A stretch of DNA of 20,259 nucleotides from DATGMB01 sp035293845 (GTDB lineage Bacteria; Acidobacteriota; Terriglobia; Bryobacterales; Bryobacteraceae). The stretch is from the NCBI GenBank assembly GCA_035293845.1, contig DATGMB010000250.1, positions 1 to 20,259 of the forward strand. Reading direction: 5' to 3'. Both the position numbers and the translations under genes were made by a program. The notes under the pieces are model-generated. The model did no database searches. It saw only the letters and a program-made list of their open reading frames with translations, and was not told where the DNA came from. Of this stretch, positions 5,773 to 12,911 are shown piece by piece (position 1 is the stretch's first letter; each line of letters starts with the position of its first letter).

Positions 5773-8763
5773 TCAAAACTGAAACCGCACCGTCCCCTGC
5801 AGCGACCGCGGTGCGCCGGTCTGCAGAATCGGCGAGAGGCCGCTGCCGGGGCTGCCCGTGCCCAGCATCAGATTCAGCATCGAAACCGATTGCCCGAACA
5901 CCGGGCTGTTGCGGTAGCGCACCGGGTCGGCGAAGCTGGCGTGGTTGGTCAGGTTGAACGCCTCGACCCGCAACTGCAGCCGGCGCTTTTCCTTGAACAC
6001 GAACTCGCGCCGCAGCGCCAGGTCGATCTGCCACATGCCGAAGCCCTCGATCGCATTGCGTCCGAGCGTCCCCTGATGCCCGGCCGCGGCATCCGCGAAC
6101 GCCGCCGGATTCAGCCGCCGCCCGCCGGGCGCGTTCGCATCCGCGATCCACAGCGGCTGACCCCAGACCAGGTTCGGCCGGAAGGCGTTCATGAGCGTGA
6201 TGCCCTGGTATTCGTCGGCATCGAGCACCGTAATGGGGAAACCGCTGCGCACGCGCGCGATGCTGTCGAGCGCCCATCCCTTGCCGAACCGCGGCTCGTA
6301 GGTGACCGCCGCGGTCAAGGAATGCCGCAGGTCGAAATCGGACGCGGCGTGGTCGCCCGGTCCGGGCGCGGCCCACACCAGGAATGAATCGCTCGAATCG
6401 TTATCGATCGCGTGCGACCACGTATAAGCCGCCGTGGCCTGCAAGCCCGGCGCCATCCGCCGCCGGTATTGCAGTTCCAGCGCGTGGTACGCCGAATGCC
6501 CGTGATTGGTCGTCAGCGCCACCAGCGTCGTCGGGTTGTTCCCCGCCCCGCCCGCTTCGCGCCGGATCAGGTCCCAGCCCTCCGACCCCACATAGCCCAG
6601 CGAGACCACATCGCGCGCGCCGAGCGCCCGCTCGATGGTTGCGTTCCATTGCGCCACCTCCGGCAGCCGCAGATTCGGCAGGAAGGCGTAGCTCATGATC
6701 GAAGGAAACGGCGCGTGAATCGCGCTGCTCAATTGAGAGATGCTCAGCGGGCCGCCGTTGAGAACGTCGGTGGCGATGCTCAGGCTCGAATCGTAGTACA
6801 GTCCGCCGCCCGTCCGCAGCACCGTTTTGCCGTCGCCGGTCAACTGCCAAGCCACGCCCAGCCGAGGCGCAAAGTCACGGTACGATTCGCGCCACAGCGG
6901 CTGCCGGCTGCCGGATACGATGTTCTGCGACGCGGGATCGAGAAAGTAGTACAGCGGGGTCGTCCCCGCCGGATTCGGCGGGGCGACCAGCGGCGGGCTG
7001 TATTCCCAGCGCAGCCCCGCCGCGACCGTCACCCGCCGCGCCGCCTGCCACGTATCCTGAATCCACAACGAAAGCTCATCGACGTGCGCCGAGGCGTTCT
7101 GCCCGGGCGTCTGCGAAAACCACAGATTGCGCTTGTCGGCGAGCGCGGCGAGGTCGTCGGCAATCAACCCGTACGTGCCGGTCGGGTCGCGCCGGATCGC
7201 GGTGATCGAGCGGTAATCGCTGCCCACCACCAGGTTGTGCGAGCCGAGGCGATGGCCGAGCGTTTCCACGGTCTGGAATTGCCGCTGCCGCCGGTCGCCC
7301 TCCCGCCCCGAGACCAGTTGGCCCACGCCGCCGATCCAGAACCGCACCAGCGATTCGCACGCCGGCGGCACGCCGAAAAAACCGTCGAAGAACGTTTGCA
7401 GCGAGCAATCGTGCCCTGGGCTCCAGTTCGAATGCACCCCCGCCAGCGATTCGTTGGCGCGCGCATCCAGCACGGTGTTCGGCTTCAGCCGCGCGTTCAC
7501 CGCCAGCGTCAGGCTCTGCGACCGCAGATCCAGCGCGTCGACAGAAAGCCCGCCGAACTGGTTGTTCGATGGCGCATCGCTGTAGCGGCCGAACAGCGAT
7601 ACGCGGCTGCCCAGCGCCTGGTCGAAGCGCGCCGCCCCGGCGTAAAGCCCCGCGGGCCGCGAACCGCGCCCGAGCACTTCCGCCAGACCGTTCGCCACCG
7701 GACCCGTCACCGCCAGCGGGAACAGGTTGAGCGCCGGCTGCGCCCAAAGCGCCGCGTCGTTTCGCGTGTCGATCGAAGGCACCGGCTGCGCCCAAACGAA
7801 CGGCTGCAGCAGCGCCACATGCTGGAACGAGAGGAAGGCGAAGCTGCGGCTGCGCACCACGGGACCGCCCAGCGTCCCGGCAATATCCTGCAGGCGCAGC
7901 GGCAGCTTTCCGAAGCCGGCCTGGTTGCCGAACCAGTCATTGGCGCTGAACAGCTCGTTGCGGATGCGGTAGGCCGCCGTGCCGTGAAATTCGTTGGTTC
8001 CCGCGCGGCTGGTCAGCTCCACGCTCGCGCCCGGAAGCCGCCCGAACTGCGCCACGGAGGTCGAGGTCTGCACGCGCATCTCCTCGAGCGCGTCCACCGA
8101 AATCAGCGAATCCATGCTGCCGAAAGCGCTCAGCGCCGGCATCGTGCCGCCCGGCGATTGCGCCGGCACGCCGCCGGCCGCGAGGCCCGTGTTCGCGCTC
8201 ATGCCGTCCACCAGGAACGAATTCGCGTTCGGCCGCTGGCCGGTGGCGGTGAACTGGCCGGGGTCACCGCGGGTGGCCGGAACCACGATGGTCCCCGGCG
8301 TCAACTCGAGCAGCGTGAGCAGGCCCCGCCCGTTCAGCGGCACGCGGGCGATTTCGTCGGCCAGGATGCGGGTGCCGGTCGCGGCGTCCTCATGCGCGAT
8401 CAGCGGCGCCGTTCCCCGTACGGTGATGGTTTCTTCGACGCTGCCCACCGGCAGAACGAAATCCACGCGCGCCGCTGCCGCTTCCCCCAGCCGGATGCCG
8501 AACCGCACCACGGTGCGGAACCCTTCCTTCCGCGCCGTGATCTTGTACTCGCCCGGCTCGAGCCCCCCAACCGCGTAGCGTCCCCCCGGACCGGTCTCGG
8601 CCGCGCGCCGGAAGCCCGTATCCTCGTTGACGATGGTGACGGCGGCTTGCCCGATACCTCCATCCGAGGTATCGAGAACCACGCCGTAGACTCCGCCTGC
8701 CCGCTGCGCCGCCGCCGGCATAGCCAGAACCGCAAGCAGCGCTAGGAACCGGGCCGGTGGCAT
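5773..8763 (-). CDS. TonB-dependent outer-membrane protein with carboxypeptidase-regulatory domain
   Basis: A 996-residue outer-membrane protein of the acidobacterial Oar/TonB-receptor type, likely importing or binding a large substrate such as an oligosaccharide or peptide. The signal peptide is MPPARFLALLAVLAMPAAAQ (1-20). A carboxypeptidase-regulatory-like beta domain covers ~23-103 (VYGVVLDTSDGGIGQAAVTI through GLEPGEYKITARKEGF). A plug-like region follows (~110-250; VPLNGRGLLTLLELTPGT, QRPNANSFLVDGMS), then a long beta-barrel ending in an aromatic residue (GTVRFQF). There is no Shine-Dalgarno before the ATG at 8763. The gene follows the anti-sigma gene by 75 nt on the same strand, so it is probably the last gene of the sigma/anti-sigma operon. 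Substrate unknown. Confidence 0.9.
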   Translation of the reverse strand: MPPARFLALLAVLAMPAAAQRAGGVYGVVLDTSDGGIGQAAVTIVNEDTGFRRAAETGPGGRYAVGGLEPGEYKITARKEGFRTVVRFGIRLGEAAAARVDFVLPVGSVEETITVRGTAPLIAHEDAATGTRILADEIARVPLNGRGLLTLLELTPGTIVVPATRGDPGQFTATGQRPNANSFLVDGMSANTGLAAGGVPAQSPGGTMPALSAFGSMDSLISVDALEEMRVQTSTSVAQFGRLPGASVELTSRAGTNEFHGTAAYRIRNELFSANDWFGNQAGFGKLPLRLQDIAGTLGGPVVRSRSFAFLSFQHVALLQPFVWAQPVPSIDTRNDAALWAQPALNLFPLAVTGPVANGLAEVLGRGSRPAGLYAGAARFDQALGSRVSLFGRYSDAPSNNQFGGLSVDALDLRSQSLTLAVNARLKPNTVLDARANESLAGVHSNWSPGHDCSLQTFFDGFFGVPPACESLVRFWIGGVGQLVSGREGDRRQRQFQTVETLGHRLGSHNLVVGSDYRSITAIRRDPTGTYGLIADDLAALADKRNLWFSQTPGQNASAHVDELSLWIQDTWQAARRVTVAAGLRWEYSPPLVAPPNPAGTTPLYYFLDPASQNIVSGSRQPLWRESYRDFAPRLGVAWQLTGDGKTVLRTGGGLYYDSSLSIATDVLNGGPLSISQLSSAIHAPFPSIMSYAFLPNLRLPEVAQWNATIERALGARDVVSLGYVGSEGWDLIRREAGGAGNNPTTLVALTTNHGHSAYHALELQYRRRMAPGLQATAAYTWSHAIDNDSSDSFLVWAAPGPGDHAASDFDLRHSLTAAVTYEPRFGKGWALDSIARVRSGFPITVLDADEYQGITLMNAFRPNLVWGQPLWIADANAPGGRRLNPAAFADAAAGHQGTLGRNAIEGFGMWQIDLALRREFVFKEKRRLQLRVEAFNLTNHASFADPVRYRNSPVFGQSVSMLNLMLGTGSPGSGLSPILQTGAPRSLQGTVRFQF

Positions 8764-8838
8764 TATCTATAAGCTACACCGATTGCCGGACGGTCTGCAG
8801 AAGCTTCCGGATCGCGCGGCGCCGCGGCGCTGCTCCCG

Positions 8839-10497
8839 CTATTCGAGCGCCTTCGCGCAGTCCGCGAGCGCCGTTCGCGTCTCGGCCAGCGCGGCCAACA
8901 AATCCGCCGGAACGTTCCGCGAATCGGCCTTCTCAGCCGTCGCTCCCAGGAGCACGGAGATGAGCATCTCCGCTCTCCGTGCCGCCCGGTATGCCTCTTC
9001 CGCCGCCGGCTGCCATGCCTGACCGTTCACCGGCCGGGGCGAGACGGCTGCTTGGGGCCCGCCGAGCCCGGCCACTACGGGCGCCAGCGCGCGATGCAGA
9101 CTCTCGATTCTGGCCGAAAGATCGCGAACGTGCGCGCGGGCCAGGCTGTCGAGCAGTTCGCGGTCCGGCGCATCCATCTGCGCCTCCGCCGCTGCCGGGA
9201 AGCGCTGCGCCAGCGATCGCAGCGCGATGGCGCGCGCCATGGCGGCGTCCGTCCAATCGAGCATCTGCGCGCTGAACCGCTCGAACTCGACGCGCCCGCC
9301 GAGCTGCTTTTCGATCCGCGCCTCCATGGGCGCGGTTTTCGGTATTTCGGGAGCCGCGGGCGCGCCCGTGCCGGCGTCCGCCTGATTCACACCCGCGGGC
9401 GCCTCAGAGAACTGCACCTCGACACCGGGGATCGCCTGCAATTTTGCATGGATTTCGCGTCGCCGGTCCGCCGGGACCCCGATCCCGCTCACCAGCACCT
9501 TTCCATCCGCCCGCCTGACTTCCACCGGATCGCCCAGGTCGGCCCCGATTTCGTGGAGCGCGGCCAACACACGCAACTCCTCCGAAACCGAGGCCGATCC
9601 CCCGGACGGTATCGCGGCTGGCCGGCTTGGTTCGGCCCGCCGCACCGGAGCCTCCAGGCGCGTCGTGGCGGGTGTTCCGCCCTCCGTCGCCGTGGCTTCC
9701 GAGAACCCGGTCAACTCTACCCAATCCTCATTGCGAAACTCGAAGCGCCCTTCGACCGGCAGCAGGTCGGCCGTGCGCAGCATCAGGCTGGCCGATGCCA
9801 GCGGACCCGCCGCCGCAATCGTCCGGATCTCGTAGCAGGCCTTCCCCGGTTCGACCGGGTCGGCCACCGTGCGGACTTCATCGCGCTTTTCCGCCAGGCC
9901 GTCCCGCCACTGGCTGTAAGATCGCGCGCTGAGCGGATCGTCGAAATCGTAGCGCGCCTCGCGGAACATCCCGGATACCCGGGCCGCCGCGGCGCGATCA
10001 TCGAGCCAGAACTTCGCCTGCCGCGTGCGCACCTGGATGCGCCGCGCCGGCGCGCGATGCGACGCTTCCGCCGCAGCCGCACGCCGCAGCAGGGCCGCGG
10101 CTTCTACGGAGGGCGTCTCGTGAAATTGGTAGTACAGACCCGCCGCCACCGCCAGTACGGCCGCCGCGGTTGCGGGCCAGCGCACGGCCGGCCCGGGTGT
10201 CAGCCAGCGGATCGCCCGCGCCTTCCAGCTTGCCGCCTCGAGTTCCTCATCGATCCGCGCAAACCCGCGCGAAAGATCGGTCCACGGAGCCGGAGGGTCC
10301 GGCAGCCGGGCCTGGAGCACCTGCTCGTGATAGCGCCGGCACAGGTCCATGGTCCGGTGCAGTTCCTCCGCCGCCGCGCGGCATTCGCCGCATGTTTCCA
10401 GATGCCCTCGCACGAGGCGCATTTCGCCCTCGGATGCTTCGCGATCCAGGTAGCGGAGCAGTAAATCCTCGCCGGGATGTGTTTCGCCCTTGCTCAT
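8839..10497 (-). CDS. Membrane anti-sigma factor with zinc finger and BON-like periplasmic segment
   Basis: A 552-residue anti-sigma factor, far longer than the usual 100-250. The cytoplasmic N-terminus carries the zinc anti-sigma motif H32-x3-C36-x2-C39 (RGHLETCGEC). One membrane helix follows at ~107-125 (WPATAAAVLAVAAGLYYQF). The remaining ~425 residues should be periplasmic. Within them, ~308-364 reads like a BON or ring-building motif: GDPVEVRRADGKVLVSGIGV and then IHAKLQAIPGVEVQF. The C-terminal ~150 residues are Ala-rich and helical, probably coiled coil. The ATG at 10497 overlaps the sigma stop (ATGA), so the two are translationally coupled. Expected role: hold the ECF sigma factor at the membrane until a periplasmic or outer-membrane signal arrives. 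The BON-like call is by eye and less certain than the anti-sigma call. Confidence 0.82.
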   Translation of the reverse strand: MSKGETHPGEDLLLRYLDREASEGEMRLVRGHLETCGECRAAAEELHRTMDLCRRYHEQVLQARLPDPPAPWTDLSRGFARIDEELEAASWKARAIRWLTPGPAVRWPATAAAVLAVAAGLYYQFHETPSVEAAALLRRAAAAEASHRAPARRIQVRTRQAKFWLDDRAAAARVSGMFREARYDFDDPLSARSYSQWRDGLAEKRDEVRTVADPVEPGKACYEIRTIAAAGPLASASLMLRTADLLPVEGRFEFRNEDWVELTGFSEATATEGGTPATTRLEAPVRRAEPSRPAAIPSGGSASVSEELRVLAALHEIGADLGDPVEVRRADGKVLVSGIGVPADRRREIHAKLQAIPGVEVQFSEAPAGVNQADAGTGAPAAPEIPKTAPMEARIEKQLGGRVEFERFSAQMLDWTDAAMARAIALRSLAQRFPAAAEAQMDAPDRELLDSLARAHVRDLSARIESLHRALAPVVAGLGGPQAAVSPRPVNGQAWQPAAEEAYRAARRAEMLISVLLGATAEKADSRNVPADLLAALAETRTALADCAKALE

Positions 10498-11072
10498 TCG
10501 ACCGCGGACCCGCCGCTTTCTTCCACTGCCGCCTTCTTCAGCCGCACCATCGCCCGCCGCAGAAATTCCCCTACCGCCGAGGCGCTGATCCCCAGCGCCG
10601 AGCCGATCTCCGGATACCGCAACCCTTCCATCCGCAGGAACAGACAGCGCTTCTGCTGCTCGGAAAGCCCCTGCACCGCATGGTGAAACCGCCGCATCTT
10701 CTCCCGCTCCAGCAGATCGTCCTCGGGATTGGTCCCCCCGGCGCTCAACCGGGATTCGAGCGCCGGATCGAAGGGCTCTTCCGTCATCTGCCGCTCCCGG
10801 ATCTTCAACCCGTGGTTGTGGGCCACCCGAAAGACCCACGCCCGCGGGTTCTCGATCTCTTCGCCCTTCTTTAGCGCCGCGTACAAGCGGAGAAATACCT
10901 CCTGTGCCGCTTCCTGCGCCTGCGGCGGATGCAACCCGAGAGTGAGCAGGTAACGGAAAACATCGTTCCTCGCCTCCTCGAACAGCCGGGCTACCCGATC
11001 CCGCAGCTCTGCGCCAGCTATGTCCTGCCGGAGAATGCCCACCAGCCGTTCACCCACGGGATACACCGACAT
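10494..11072 (-). CDS. ECF-type RNA polymerase sigma factor
   Basis: A 192-residue sigma-70 factor of the extracytoplasmic-function class. Region 2 is visible as VFRYLLTLGLHPPQAQEAAQ continuing to EVFLRLYAALKKGEEI, then NPRAWVFRVAHNHGLKIRER. Region 4 is GLSEQQKRCLFLRMEGLRYP followed by EIGSALGISASAVGEFLRRA, the helix-turn-helix that reads the -35. The start is fixed: the frame has a stop six codons upstream of ATG 11072 and no other start in between. The gene overlaps the anti-sigma gene by four bases and heads an operon that probably includes the TonB-dependent protein. A divergent glycosyltransferase begins about 145 nt away. Confidence 0.93.
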   Translation of the reverse strand: MSVYPVGERLVGILRQDIAGAELRDRVARLFEEARNDVFRYLLTLGLHPPQAQEAAQEVFLRLYAALKKGEEIENPRAWVFRVAHNHGLKIRERQMTEEPFDPALESRLSAGGTNPEDDLLEREKMRRFHHAVQGLSEQQKRCLFLRMEGLRYPEIGSALGISASAVGEFLRRAMVRLKKAAVEESGGSAVE

Positions 11073-11130
11073 CGCATTGAGCCATACCTAAGACACCCGG
11101 ATTTCGATTTCCCCTACACCCCGAACAAAC

Positions 11131-11165
11131 TTTTTTTCACTTTTTTTCGGGAACCTTTTCGTTTT
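11131..11165. promoter_or_regulatory. Phased T-tracts in the sigma/glycosyltransferase divergent spacer
   Basis: Two T7 tracts at 11131-11137 and 11141-11147 are exactly 10 bp apart, within the direct repeat ACTTTTTTTC. Shorter T4 runs follow at 11156-11159 and 11162-11165. A/T tracts in phase with the helix repeat bend DNA. A six-base inverted repeat, CCCGAA (11120-11125) and TTCGGG (11146-11151), brackets them. The low GC is striking in this GC-rich window. Likely a promoter-upstream bending or A/T-rich contact region. Confidence 0.5.
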
Positions 11166-11174
11166 AGTGTAGTT
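11149..11174 (+). promoter_or_regulatory. Possible ECF-type promoter facing the glycosyltransferase
   Basis: GGGAA (11149-11153), 18 bases, then GTT (11172-11174), matching the general ECF pattern GGGAAT/GGAAC-N17/18-GTT known for SigR/SigH-type factors. Transcription would start near 11181, about 35 nt upstream of the proposed glycosyltransferase GTG. Assignment to the adjacent sigma factor is a guess. Confidence 0.3.
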
Positions 11175-11216
11175 GACCCGGCCCGGCCGGGGTCTTTGGA
11201 ACGGACTCATAACCCA

Positions 11217-12323
11217 GTGCCCTTTCCTAAAGTAGCTGTTACGGTAGTCACGTTCCAAAGCGAGCGTTATATCGGCCGATGTCTGGACGCCCTCTTCGCC
11301 CAGCAGGAGGCCGATCTCGATGTTGTGGTCGTAGACAATGCCTCGACCGACCGGACCCGCAGCATTCTGAGCGGCGATCGCTGGCCGGCTTCGCGGCTGC
11401 GGGTCTTCCCGTCCGAGCACAATCTCGGCTTCGCGGCCGCCCAGAATCTCGCCATCCAGGCCACCACCGCTCCCTGGGTGCTCACGCTCAATCCGGATGT
11501 CCTGCTGCGCCCCGGCTTCATCCGCGCCCTGGTGGATGCCGCCGCGTGCGATCCGCGCGCGGGCTCCGTCTGTGGAAAGCTCCTTTCCATCGGACCCGGC
11601 TTCGAGCCCCTCCCGGAGGACCGCATCGATTCCACCGGCATCTTCTTTACGCCCGCGATGCGCCACTTCGACCGCGGCTGGCACGAGCCCGGCCACCGCT
11701 ACTCGTCCGGGCCCGAGTACGTCTTCGGCGCTTCCGCCGCTGCCGCGCTTTTCCGCCGGGAAATGATCGACGACGTCTCCATCGGCGGCCACTTCTTCGA
11801 CCCCGACTTTTTCGTCTACCGCGAGGATGCGGATGTCGCCTGGCGCGCCCAGCTCCTCGGCTGGCGCTGCATTTACACTCCGGCCGCAGAGGCTTTCCAC
11901 GTCCGCACCGTGACGCCGGCGAACCGGCGCTCGCTGCCGCCGGCGATCAACATGCATTCGGTGAAGAACCGGTTCCTGATGCGCATCAAGAATGCCACCG
12001 GCGGCGTCTGCCGGCGCTACTGGCTCCCCATGGCCGCCCGCGACCTGCTGGTGCTCGGCGGCTCTCTCTTCTACGAGCCGCACTCGGCACGCGCCTGGTG
12101 GCACGTGGCGCGATGTCTGCCGCGCGCGCTGCGCCAGCGCCGGATCATCATGTCGCGCCGCCGCGTCGCCGATGAGGAATTGGCCGAGTGGTTCAGCCCG
12201 GTTCCGGTGGCGCGCCCCGCCGGCCGGCCCGCTCTTCCGGCCGCGCGACGCGCGAGCCGCGGCCCGTCGCGCACCCGCGCCGCGGCGGCTGCCGAACACG
12301 GCCTCACCGAGCCAACGGCTTAA
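11217..12323 (+). CDS. Family 2 glycosyltransferase (rhamnosyltransferase-like)
   Basis: A 368-residue GT-A fold glycosyltransferase, probably adding a sugar to a lipopolysaccharide, exopolysaccharide or other envelope glycan. The N-terminus KVAVTVVTFQSERYIGRCLD, followed by VVVDNASTD (37-45), is the nucleotide-binding start of family GT2. NLGFAAAQN (69-77) and LNPD (91-94) mark the metal/donor site. Later, VFGASAAAALFRRE and YREDADVAWRAQLLGWRC resemble the acceptor and catalytic segments of WbbL-like rhamnosyltransferases. The frame is open to 10929, but upstream codons overlap the sigma gene and look non-coding. The GTG at 11217, five codons before the domain, is the best start; an ATG is absent and the Shine-Dalgarno is weak. 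The last ~45 residues are Arg/Ala/Pro-rich and probably disordered. The sugar donor is not predictable. Confidence 0.85.
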   Translation: MPFPKVAVTVVTFQSERYIGRCLDALFAQQEADLDVVVVDNASTDRTRSILSGDRWPASRLRVFPSEHNLGFAAAQNLAIQATTAPWVLTLNPDVLLRPGFIRALVDAAACDPRAGSVCGKLLSIGPGFEPLPEDRIDSTGIFFTPAMRHFDRGWHEPGHRYSSGPEYVFGASAAAALFRREMIDDVSIGGHFFDPDFFVYREDADVAWRAQLLGWRCIYTPAAEAFHVRTVTPANRRSLPPAINMHSVKNRFLMRIKNATGGVCRRYWLPMAARDLLVLGGSLFYEPHSARAWWHVARCLPRALRQRRIIMSRRRVADEELAEWFSPVPVARPAGRPALPAARRASRGPSRTRAAAAAEHGLTEPTA

Positions 12324-12372
12324 CGAAAGGCAACGGCATCCGGCCGGCGCCCCCGCGTTACGATAGGGCTTC

Positions 12373-12786
12373 ATGCCCTTCCAGTGGCTCGAAATGCGCA
12401 TCGCAGAGGAGCGCGACCGCCGCCGGCGCGAAGCCGAAATCCATGCCCGCCTCGCACCCGCGATGGAGGAACTGCACCGCCTTCTGGCCGGCTGCCTGGA
12501 CGCCTACAACCGCGAATTCGGCGTCGCAGCCGCCACCATCGCGGCCGATGCCCGCGGCTTCACGATCCGGGTCGAGGAGCCGCCCGGCGAAGTGCGGGTC
12601 GACGCCGTCCAGGACCTCCCCGGTTTTCACATCCGTCGCGGCGAAACCGTCCTGCCGGTCGAAATCGGCCTCCTCCCCGGCGCCAAGCTCTTCTACCGCG
12701 ATCAGCAGGCCGACCAATACCTCACCATGGACGAACTGACGCGCAAGATTCTCGACCGGGTGCTGTTTCCGAAGCTGCGGGAATAG
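12373..12786 (+). CDS. Hypothetical protein, 137 aa
   Basis: I do not recognise a named family. The first ~45 residues are strongly charged and helical (EMRIAEERDRRRREAEIHAR, then LAPAMEELHRLL), probably coiled coil. The rest alternates short beta strands (GFTIRVEEPP, EVRVDAVQDLPGFHIRRG, VLPVEIGLL) and ends in a helix (LTMDELTRKILDRVLFPKL). There is no signal peptide or membrane segment, so it is likely cytoplasmic. AGGG (12365-12368) sits just before the ATG, and TACGAT (12359-12364) resembles a -10 box very close to the start, so a short-leader transcript is possible. It lies 49 nt after the glycosyltransferase on the same strand. Coding status is supported by the start context and balanced composition. 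Confidence 0.7.
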   Translation: MPFQWLEMRIAEERDRRRREAEIHARLAPAMEELHRLLAGCLDAYNREFGVAAATIAADARGFTIRVEEPPGEVRVDAVQDLPGFHIRRGETVLPVEIGLLPGAKLFYRDQQADQYLTMDELTRKILDRVLFPKLRE

Positions 12787-12790
12787 GGGC

Positions 12791-12825
12791 GGGGGTTGGG
12801 GATTGGGGATTGGGGATTGGAGGTT
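12791..12825 (+). repeat. G-rich heptamer repeat (GGGGATT), five units
   Basis: Five tandem heptamers: GGGGGTT (12791-12797), three perfect GGGGATT (12798-12818) and GGAGGTT (12819-12825). It starts four bases after the 137-aa ORF and occupies the first part of the 125 nt spacer before the POTRA gene. It is the same unit as at 4790-4814. The rest of the spacer (12826-12911) holds only short G/C dyads (GGGG/CCCC) with no T-run, so no convincing terminator. Confidence 0.8.
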
Positions 12826-12911
12826 GAGGCGACCGTAAAGGCTTCGAGGGGCGTCGTTCCCCGATCCCCCTCCGGGGCTCCGTCTGGCACCGAACCTGCA
12901 CCTATTGCGGG

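Noticed and set aside
6412..8745. A 777-codon open frame on the plus strand
   Set aside because: Antisense to the TonB-dependent protein; same low-complexity Arg/His/Pro composition, no recognisable domain.
9052..10464. A 470-codon open frame on the plus strand
   Set aside because: Antisense to the anti-sigma factor, which has clear zinc-finger and membrane features; this frame has none.
11088..12401. A 437-codon open frame on the minus strand
   Set aside because: Antisense to the glycosyltransferase with its intact GT2 motifs.
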